Positions 44,821 to 50,519 of a stretch of DNA of 50,519 bases are shown here, piece by piece. Within the stretch, counting starts at the first letter, position 1; each line of letters starts with the position of its first letter. Position numbers and translations under genes: made by a program. Source of the DNA: Larkinella punicea (lineage in GTDB: Bacteria > Bacteroidota > Bacteroidia > Cytophagales > Spirosomataceae); the NCBI RefSeq assembly GCF_003334855.1, contig NZ_QOWE01000039.1:1-50519 (forward strand), in the 5' to 3' direction. The notes under the pieces are model-generated. The model was not told where the DNA came from, did no database searches, and saw only the letters and a list, made by a program, of their open reading frames with translations.

Positions 44821-45297
44821 ATGTACCCGGCATTGCTAATTGCCAGACAGTTTATAAACAAGGGCGTTGCCGAAGGCCGTCCCCTGACGCCGATGAAGCT
44901 GCAGAAGCTCATTTACATGGCGCACGGGCTGCACTTAGCCCGGCACGAAAAACCGCTGATTGCCGAAAAAGTACAGGCGTGGTCGTATGGCCCCGTGATT
45001 CCCGACGTCTATACCCGCTTCAAACGGTTTGGGAATAACCCGATTACAACCCCGATCCCCAGCAGCGACTGGGACGAAGAACTGGATCCGCAGGCGCAGG
45101 ATTCCATCAATTTTGCCTGGGACATTGCCAAAGATTACAACGCCATTCAGCTTTCCAACTGGACCCATGTCGAAGGATCACCCTGGTATCTGTCGGTTAG
45201 CCGGAGCGGGGATGGTACACTGGAGCAGGAGCCCATCGATAACGACTTGATTAAAGACTATTTCACCGAAATTATCAGACGCGATGTCGGAGAATGA
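44821..45297 (+). CDS. Panacea-domain (DUF4065/SocA-like) protein, candidate antitoxin (158 aa)
   Basis: The Panacea pattern is visible: LTPMKLQKLIYMAHGLHLAR near residues 22-41, then AEKVQAWSYGPVIPDVYTRFKRFG. Panacea proteins neutralise many unrelated toxins in two-gene PanAT systems; the family also includes SocA, an adaptor. The next gene overlaps it by 14 bp and encodes a short membrane protein, the arrangement expected of a toxin partner. An imperfect -7 element TATCTTTA lies at 44729-44736. Confidence 0.8.
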   Translation: MYPALLIARQFINKGVAEGRPLTPMKLQKLIYMAHGLHLARHEKPLIAEKVQAWSYGPVIPDVYTRFKRFGNNPITTPIPSSDWDEELDPQAQDSINFAWDIAKDYNAIQLSNWTHVEGSPWYLSVSRSGDGTLEQEPIDNDLIKDYFTEIIRRDVGE

Positions 45298-45646
45298 AGG
45301 CAGCGAAAAGGCGAAAGAGAACTTCCGGAAACTGATCGAATCGTCGTCGACCAACCCGCTCAACAGCGGACTTTCCCAAAACGAGTTCGAGCAATATGAC
45401 AAGGAAGAACGCCGGACGCGTCTGGTAGGGCTGGCGCAGGACATTCAGGAACGGAAGAAATTCGCCCAATGGATCTTCTGGATGGTGGTTTTCTGGTTGG
45501 TCGTGATTTTGGGAATTATCATTGCCGAAGGGCTTCATTATCTGGACATTCCGCAGGCTGTCACCATCGCCTTGATCGGTTCTACAACGGTTAACGTAAC
45601 CGCCTTTTTTGTGATTGTAACCAAGTATTTATTCCCCGGAAAATAA
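45284..45646 (+). CDS. Small two-helix membrane protein, candidate toxin partner of the Panacea protein (120 aa)
   Basis: A polar N-terminal half (about 1-58, acidic and basic mix) is followed by two TM helices (FAQWIFWMVVFWLVVILGIIIA and AVTIALIGSTTVNVTAFFVIV) with a short end. The start overlaps the Panacea gene by 14 bp, so expression is coupled. Membrane-acting proteins of this size are one class of PanAT toxin. No enzyme motif is seen; toxicity is inference. Confidence 0.6.
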   Translation: MSENEGSEKAKENFRKLIESSSTNPLNSGLSQNEFEQYDKEERRTRLVGLAQDIQERKKFAQWIFWMVVFWLVVILGIIIAEGLHYLDIPQAVTIALIGSTTVNVTAFFVIVTKYLFPGK

Positions 45647-45855
45647 GGGTTGAAGTCTGTAAAAGGCTTGTGACGCAGCTTTCAGGCCCGGAAGGCTGGA
45701 AGCCATTGCCTTTTAGTAAATAAATAGTATAAAATGACTATAATTTTATACTATTTACAAGTGATTTCAGTGTAAGTATGCCTTTCTCCTGGCCCGATCA
45801 CGGGCTTTCATTGCACCTGGTGTCAAAATACCTCTCCGCTAAACCTTTCCTCACG

Positions 45856-46116
45856 ATGAAAACGGTGTTTACCCAAAGGACACTAGGCTACCTGAGCCTC
45901 CTTTTACTGCTGGTTTTTCCCTGGTCCTGTTCCGATCATCAAATTGATCCCAATGCTTCGGTAACGGTTACTTGCAGATGTCAACTGATTGATAACAGCG
46001 GCCCTACCCCATTTTATGACGAAAGAACACTGGAATGCCCGGGCGGTCGCTATACCTGCAAATGCGGAGGAATCAGCCTGAGAGGCTCCATCGAAGAGTT
46101 TCACTGCAACGATTGA
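45856..46116 (+). CDS. Small cysteine-rich lipoprotein (86 aa)
   Basis: A lipoprotein signal (RTLGYLSLLLLLVFPWSC, lipobox FPWSC) is followed by a compact region with six Cys besides the lipid Cys: CRC, C, CKC and C, suggesting disulfide bonds. ATG 45856 is chosen for the signal; the frame extends to 45778 but would bury it. I do not recognise the family. The gene stands alone between the TA-like pair and the DUF4886 gene. Confidence 0.55.
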   Translation: MKTVFTQRTLGYLSLLLLLVFPWSCSDHQIDPNASVTVTCRCQLIDNSGPTPFYDERTLECPGGRYTCKCGGISLRGSIEEFHCND

Positions 46117-46215
46117 GCCTTGCGGTACTTTTCGAAGCGAAACCGAACGTAAAGTGTTTGTGAGGAGAGTAAAGCGAACCGGACTTTTTGCTTTTGGTTA
46201 TTTAATCCGCCAGCT

Positions 46216-47184
46216 ATGCTTGTCAATACCGCCGTATTCCGGGTTCGTGCCTTCGTATTCTTTCTGCTGCTTTTCGTCAGTCGGGTCGCCGTTTCCCAAA
46301 CCGGCGCTCCGGAGTCTTCCGACGCAAAAAAGAATGGAAAACCGCTCCATCTGTTCATCATCGGGAACAGTTTTTCGGGCAATGCGGCCAAATATCTGCG
46401 GGAACTGAGCGAAGAAGGCGGTCATGCATTGACCCTGGGGCGGGCCGAATTAGGCGGTTGTTCGCTGCAACGGCATTGGGAAATTGTGGAAGCCGCCGAG
46501 GCCAATCCGGACGATCCGAAAGGAAAAGCCTACAACGGCAAGTCGTTGAAAATGCTGCTGGCGGAGGGCGTCTGGGATGTGGTGACGCTACAACAATATT
46601 CCATGCTGTCGGGCGATGCAGATACCTACCAGCCGTACGCGAAGAAGCTGGCCGACTACATCAGAAAGCTGCAGCCTTCGGCCAAAATCGTGTTTCATCA
46701 AACGTGGGCCTATCGCTCCGATGCCGACGGTTTTGGGCAGGTTGCCGCCGGAAAAATGGCCCAGAGCGAAAAGGAAATGTGGGAGAAATCACGGGCGGCT
46801 TACCGCACCATCGCCCGCGAAGTGGGCGCGTCCGTCATTCCCGTTGGCGATGCCTTCTGGCGGATCAGTTCAGACCCCAACTGGGCGTACCGGAAAGATA
46901 CCGGTTATGATTTTGCCAAACCGCAGGCGCCCAATTTGCCGAATCAGGACCATTCTTTGCATGTGGGATATAGCTGGAAAGACAACAAACTGGGTTTTGA
47001 TTCACACCACGCCAGTGCCGCCGGTTGTTATTTGGGGTCGCTGGTCTGGTACGGTTTTCTGTTCAATGAATCACCCGTCGACCTGAAATTCGTTCCCGAA
47101 ACGGTTCCCGCCGACTTTGCCGCTCAGTTGAGAAAAACCGCCTGGTCGACGGTGAAAAAGAGTGGCAAAGGTGTTAAAAATTAG
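46216..47184 (+). CDS. DUF4886/SGNH-hydrolase-like secreted protein (322 aa)
   Basis: A signal peptide (FVFFLLLFVSRVAVSQ) is followed by an SGNH-type start, HLFIIGNSFSGNAAKYL (GNS block I with the Ser nucleophile), a VTLQQYSM segment, VFHQTWAYRS and a late DSHHASAAGCYLGSLVW that can supply the catalytic Asp/His. This is the pattern of DUF4886 hydrolases, which deacetylate or de-esterify carbohydrates in some cases. The substrate is unknown. ATG 46216 puts the signal at the start. Confidence 0.75.
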   Translation: MLVNTAVFRVRAFVFFLLLFVSRVAVSQTGAPESSDAKKNGKPLHLFIIGNSFSGNAAKYLRELSEEGGHALTLGRAELGGCSLQRHWEIVEAAEANPDDPKGKAYNGKSLKMLLAEGVWDVVTLQQYSMLSGDADTYQPYAKKLADYIRKLQPSAKIVFHQTWAYRSDADGFGQVAAGKMAQSEKEMWEKSRAAYRTIAREVGASVIPVGDAFWRISSDPNWAYRKDTGYDFAKPQAPNLPNQDHSLHVGYSWKDNKLGFDSHHASAAGCYLGSLVWYGFLFNESPVDLKFVPETVPADFAAQLRKTAWSTVKKSGKGVKN

Positions 47185-47382
47185 AAATTACTCCTCTCAT
47201 AGATTCAGTAACCATCAGGATTTGAACGCGATAGGTCAGAATGTCAACCTGAAAAAGAACCGCTTGTAATTCAAAAACCGTATCCTGCATAACAATCCTC
47301 GCGGTCATCAGAACGATCGGTACATTACAGCCCAATCGGCCGTAGAAGTCCGAACCGTGTTCAACTCAAAACCTGATGTGCA

Positions 47383-47601
47383 ATGGATATTCGATCAATT
47401 ACCCGCTATTTGCTGGTGCTGGTTGCTACGTTCTTTATTCTGAACGGGACGTTTGCGTTACTGAATCAGGCCAATTCTTTCCTGAATTTCGCCGGTTTTG
47501 TACTGATCGCATCCTGGGTTCTGCTGGTGGTTGGCACAAAAGGTTTTACAAAACTCCCTCTTAAAAAACGAAAACACCACAATGGAAACACTCCCTCGTA
47601 A
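47383..47601 (+). CDS. Small two-helix membrane protein (72 aa)
   Basis: Two hydrophobic segments (YLLVLVATFFILNGTFALL and FAGFVLIASWVLLVVG) with a short basic tail. It overlaps the start of the second SPFH gene by 20 nt, so the two are translationally coupled and perhaps function together. The family is not recognised. Confidence 0.55.
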   Translation: MDIRSITRYLLVLVATFFILNGTFALLNQANSFLNFAGFVLIASWVLLVVGTKGFTKLPLKKRKHHNGNTPS

Positions 47602-48427
47602 ACGTCTGGTTACCATCGGTATAACCGTTGTCGTACTCCTGCTCCTTTTCTCATTTATTGGCCGGTTCTATACCCGCATCGATGCCGGACACGTGGGGCT
47701 AAAGATTAACATGTCGGGATCGGATCGGGGCGTGAGCGACATTACGGAAGTGACCGGTTTTGTGTGGTATATTCCCTGGCTGACTAAAATTGAAGAATTT
47801 CCAACCTTCACCCAGACCGTCGATTACCAGTCCTTTACCGTGAATACAAACGACGGTGCTTCCTTTACGGTGGACCCAACGCTGACGTATCACCCCAATC
47901 CGGCGGAGGTTCCGCAGATTTACCGGCAATACCGCCGGCCGTTGCCGCAGCTCGAGCAAACCATCATCCGAAACATGGTATTCGATGCTTACCGGCTGAC
48001 TACCAACGAATTTAAATCCGATAGTCTGGTGGGACAACGGGCGCGTTTCGAAGCGAAAGTGGAAGCCGAGTTGCGTAAATCGCTCAAAGAAGACGGTTTT
48101 ATTTACGAACGCTTGACTTCAGCCGTCACCCCACCGCCTTCTCTTCAGGCTGCGATCGATGCCAAAAATACCGCCGTTCAAACGGCCATGGCCCTTCGGA
48201 ACAAGATTGAGTCGGAAAAAGCCCAGGCCGAAATTGCGATTACCCGCGCAACCGGAGCCGCCCGCGCCCGGCTGATTAATGCGCAGGCCGAATCCGAAGC
48301 CAACACCCTGAAACAGCGTACCTTGACGCCCATGCTGATTCAGCAGCAGTGGATTGAGAAATGGGACGGCAAACTGCCTACCACCTCGACGGGATCGGCC
48401 AGTTTGATGCTGGGCATCAAGCCCTGA
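47582..48427 (+). CDS. SPFH/prohibitin-family membrane protein (281 aa)
   Basis: An N-terminal TM helix (LVTIGITVVVLLLLFSFIG) is followed by the prohibitin/HflK-type SPFH domain (about 30-190; RIDAGHVGLKINMSG, SFTVDPTLTYHPNP, FEAKVEAELRKSLKEDGFIYERLTS) and a coiled coil (RNKIESEKAQAEIAITRATG). ATG 47582 is preferred over 47531, which would add a charged lead ahead of the helix. It may scaffold the inner membrane or control a protease. Its partner gene overlaps it upstream. Confidence 0.85.
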   Translation: METLPRKRLVTIGITVVVLLLLFSFIGRFYTRIDAGHVGLKINMSGSDRGVSDITEVTGFVWYIPWLTKIEEFPTFTQTVDYQSFTVNTNDGASFTVDPTLTYHPNPAEVPQIYRQYRRPLPQLEQTIIRNMVFDAYRLTTNEFKSDSLVGQRARFEAKVEAELRKSLKEDGFIYERLTSAVTPPPSLQAAIDAKNTAVQTAMALRNKIESEKAQAEIAITRATGAARARLINAQAESEANTLKQRTLTPMLIQQQWIEKWDGKLPTTSTGSASLMLGIKP

Positions 48428-48583
48428 AACGAAGTTTGGTATTCTGCTTTGAAATTGCTGCGTTACCCTAAAGGGCAGGGCCGACGCTTCGGGGCTGGGG
48501 GGCAAAAGCGGACTTAGTCGATTCTAATTCAAAAACGTAACCAACCCTTCCCTAAAGAGACTTGGACACGATAAATCCTTTTT

Positions 48584-49252
48584 ATGAATCAAATTCCTGC
48601 TTCCATTCATCATCTGGCTAAAAAATTATGGGACTACCACCGGCTCAACCAGCCCCTTCAGCCTGCCGACGCCATTTTTGTCCTTTGTAGTTACGATAAA
48701 CGAGTTGCAGAACGGGGCGCGCAGCTCTGGCTGGACGGCTGGGCTCCGCTCCTGATCTTTTCCGGTGGCCTGGGCGTGATTACCCGAAACCTGTGGACCG
48801 AACCCGAAGCGGATCAGTTTGCCGAAATTGCCCGGAACATGGGCGTTCCGGACGAGGCCATGCTTATTGAAAACCAATCCACCAATACCGGGGAAAATGT
48901 CCTGTTTACCCAACAACGGCTTGCGGAGCGCAACCTCGACCCAACTCGTTTTCTGCTGGTTCAAAAACCGTACATGGAGCGCCGGAGCTACGCTACGTTT
49001 CGGAAGGTTTGGCCCCAAAAACAGGTGCGCGTTACTTCTCCGCAGGCTTCCTACGAGGAATACCTGGAAACGTACTCGAATCCCGAGCTGTCGCCGGAGC
49101 AGGTGATTCACATCATGGTGGGGGATTTACAACGGATCAGGGAATATCCCCGGAAGGGGTTTCAGGTTCCGCAGGAAATTCCACAAGACGTTTGGGATGC
49201 CTATGAAGCCCTGGTTGCCGCCGGGTATGACCAGCATCTGATCAAGGCGTAA
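48584..49252 (+). CDS. YdcF/ElyC-like DUF218 protein (222 aa)
   Basis: The DUF218 pattern: DAIFVLCSYDKRVAERGAQLWLDG, then LLIFSGGLGVI, the acidic/Asn ENQSTNTGENVLFT segment and a KPYMERRSYATF motif. E. coli YdcF binds S-adenosylmethionine, while ElyC/SanA relatives affect the envelope. No signal or TM helix is seen, so it is probably cytoplasmic. It is a single gene; an SPFH gene ends 156 nt upstream. Confidence 0.85.
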   Translation: MNQIPASIHHLAKKLWDYHRLNQPLQPADAIFVLCSYDKRVAERGAQLWLDGWAPLLIFSGGLGVITRNLWTEPEADQFAEIARNMGVPDEAMLIENQSTNTGENVLFTQQRLAERNLDPTRFLLVQKPYMERRSYATFRKVWPQKQVRVTSPQASYEEYLETYSNPELSPEQVIHIMVGDLQRIREYPRKGFQVPQEIPQDVWDAYEALVAAGYDQHLIKA

Positions 49253-49582
49253 CGGTTTTTGGGATTGCTCTTTCTTAGCTGCCCCACCTCGCCAAAGCAC
49301 AAAAAAAGGCCCCTGATTCAATGTGACCTCCTCCCGGCAAACTGAGCCAATCTATCAACTTGACACACTTTGCTGAACACTTTCAGGTGCTGCGGTCATT
49401 TGCCGACGTGGGCGTTTTTTCAATAGGGTTAATTATTATCAGTTTTTTACCCGGTGTACATAGACGGTAAAAAATCAATTGGCTCATTTTGCGAACGTAG
49501 TCACTACTTCAGGCGTATAGGCATAATAATTGTTGCATTTTCTCTTAAGTGAACTTCCTAATCTTTTAACCCTTAAGAGCTT
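49253..49582. other. Intergenic region before the carbonic anhydrase gene
   Basis: 330 nt with no ORF. A small inverted repeat CTCTTAAG (49542-49549) / CTTAAGAG (49572-49579) brackets 22 nt and ends 3 nt before the ATG at 49583; a hairpin there could reduce translation initiation. A T-rich pause lies near 49437-49450. No other clear site is seen. Confidence 0.35.
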
Positions 49583-50341
49583 ATGAATCAGTTTTCCATT
49601 ATCAAGGTATTTATTATTATGCTGGCGATCGCCGTAGGTTCATGTTCTAAAACCGAAGACATCGTAAAGCCCGATGTTATCCATTGGAATTATGAACACC
49701 CTGATTGGCAAACACAGGGGTTTTCGGAATGTGCAGGCCCGATTCAATCGCCGGTAGATATTCAAACGAATAGCACCATTAAAGTCGATCTGCCGAATCT
49801 GGATTTTAACTACAGCGCTTTTCCAATTAAAATAATAGACAATGGTCATACGCTTCAAGTCAATAATAACGGTACCAATCGAGTTGTTTACAATAAGAAA
49901 ACGTATGATTTTAAGCAGTTTCATTTTCATTACCACAGCGAACATTTGCTTGATGGCGTAGCCAGTGATATGGAACTACATCTGGTGCATCAGGACCCCT
50001 CCTCAGGGGCGCTACTGGTAGTTGGTTATTTTCTTAAAAAAGGAGTTGCTAATTCGCTCTTTGAATCCGTGTTGAGTAATTGGCCAAAACAAAAAGAAAC
50101 CGAGGTTAGTACAACTACCTCCATTGACCTGAATAGCCTACTGCCTTCCGATAACCGCTACTACACGTACATGGGGTCGCTGACCACTCCGCCCTGTTCT
50201 CAAGGAGTAATGTTTTTTATTGTGAAAACACCGATTGAGGTTTCAAGTGCACAGATTGATCAGTTTAAAGCACATTATGATCATAATGCCCGGCCTGTCC
50301 AACCGCTGAATTCAAGGCTGTTATACGAAGATATTTTGTAA
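49583..50341 (+). CDS. Alpha-class carbonic anhydrase, periplasmic lipoprotein (252 aa)
   Basis: It interconverts carbon dioxide and bicarbonate. A lipoprotein signal with lipobox VGSC (about residue 18-21) is followed by the alpha-CA fold: HWNYEHPDWQ, the QSPVDIQT strand, the zinc-site pair in FHFHYHSEHLLDG, and the third His in MELHLVHQD. LTTPPCSQGVMFFIV near the end forms part of the active-site pocket. The length is normal for the family. It is a single gene. Confidence 0.92.
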   Translation: MNQFSIIKVFIIMLAIAVGSCSKTEDIVKPDVIHWNYEHPDWQTQGFSECAGPIQSPVDIQTNSTIKVDLPNLDFNYSAFPIKIIDNGHTLQVNNNGTNRVVYNKKTYDFKQFHFHYHSEHLLDGVASDMELHLVHQDPSSGALLVVGYFLKKGVANSLFESVLSNWPKQKETEVSTTTSIDLNSLLPSDNRYYTYMGSLTTPPCSQGVMFFIVKTPIEVSSAQIDQFKAHYDHNARPVQPLNSRLLYEDIL

Positions 50342-50427
50342 AAAGTGGAATTACTCTGAAACCAGACCGAGATAATGGAGGGGTAAATCCAATCGGATCA
50401 AGAGCAAAAGTTGTGGAGCATCTTGGT

Positions 50428-50519
50428 TTAAGCATATAACTGCGTTAATCGATAAAGGAAAAACTCGACGTTTCTTACCCCTCTGAACTGAGTCCGGAAG
50501 GCTTTGATCTTGGCATTGA
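50428..50519 (-). CDS. Transposase C-terminus (partial, ISAon1/IS-like DDE type)
   Basis: On the minus strand the frame NAKIKAFRTQFRGVRNVEFF-LYRLTQLYA ends with TAA at 50430-50428 and runs off the window. Bacteroidota ISL3/ISAon1-type transposases end in this way (KAFRxQFRGVRxxxFFLFRL). The rest of the gene lies beyond 50519. The family assignment is from memory of the motif. Confidence 0.65.
   Translation of the reverse strand, partial: NAKIKAFRTQFRGVRNVEFFLYRLTQLYA

Noticed and set aside
47185-47382. Remnant of a coding gene
   Set aside because: A partial frame near 47219 has an early stop and no recognisable family.

Overview
The window looks like the chromosome of a Bacteroidota bacterium, most likely order Cytophagales and family Spirosomataceae (Spirosoma/Larkinella-like). 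The signs are two giant secreted proteins ending in type A sorting domains of the type IX secretion system, one protein with a type B (gliding-motility-associated) C-terminal domain, a PorE-like TPR/propeller/OmpA protein, the GreA-like factor and RibBA fusion usual in this phylum, and several promoters of the Bacteroidota type (TTTG, about 19 nt, TAnnTTTG). Most genes are moderately GC-rich. The stretch 900-3340 is clearly AT-rich and looks foreign.

Layout. 1-900: a transposase-like tail, a 5'-truncated CPBP (CAAX-type) membrane protease, and a degenerate 166-bp copy of the 3' end of the gene at 6712-7761. 1181-6706: a double-glycine-leader peptide locus. It holds a 60-aa precursor, an unrecognised signal-peptide protein with an HEEGH metalloprotease motif and a barrel-like C-terminus, a DUF2846-like protein, a frameshifted HlyD adaptor and an intact C39-peptidase ABC exporter. 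Near-identical 166-bp direct repeats (725-890 and 6708-6873) flank the locus, so it reads as an inserted module and is the best candidate for an undescribed system. 6712-10521: a BNR/sialidase-like secreted protein and a divergent OmpA-family protein. 10623-24748: two huge paralogous surface proteins (2287 and 2016 aa) with an N-terminal sugar-dehydrogenase propeller, PKD, FN3, many putative-Ig repeats and a Cys-bracketed 'GW' repeat; ispE lies between them.

25145-34200: a cox subunit III-like protein, an AraC regulator, an NmrA-like oxidoreductase, a YceI / b561-like / Rieske operon, a sigma factor overlapping a membrane-anchored barrel protein, a COG4315 lipoprotein and ribBA. 34449-43331: a T9SS type B cargo protein, ybaB, a glycosyltransferase, a PspC-domain protein, a cold-shock protein, a GreA-like factor, lysS, an SPFH protein with a ribbon-helix-helix partner, and coaX. 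43461-50519: a serine hydrolase, a candidate Panacea toxin-antitoxin pair, a Cys-rich lipoprotein, a DUF4886 protein, a second SPFH protein, a YdcF-like protein, an alpha-carbonic anhydrase, and the C-terminus of a transposase running off the end.

Several intergenic palindromes (34221-34292, 38878-38967, 27569-27735, 31835-31924, 42227-42320) look like dispersed repeat elements. No rRNA, tRNA or CRISPR array was recognised. All family calls come from reading the sequence; no database search was run.
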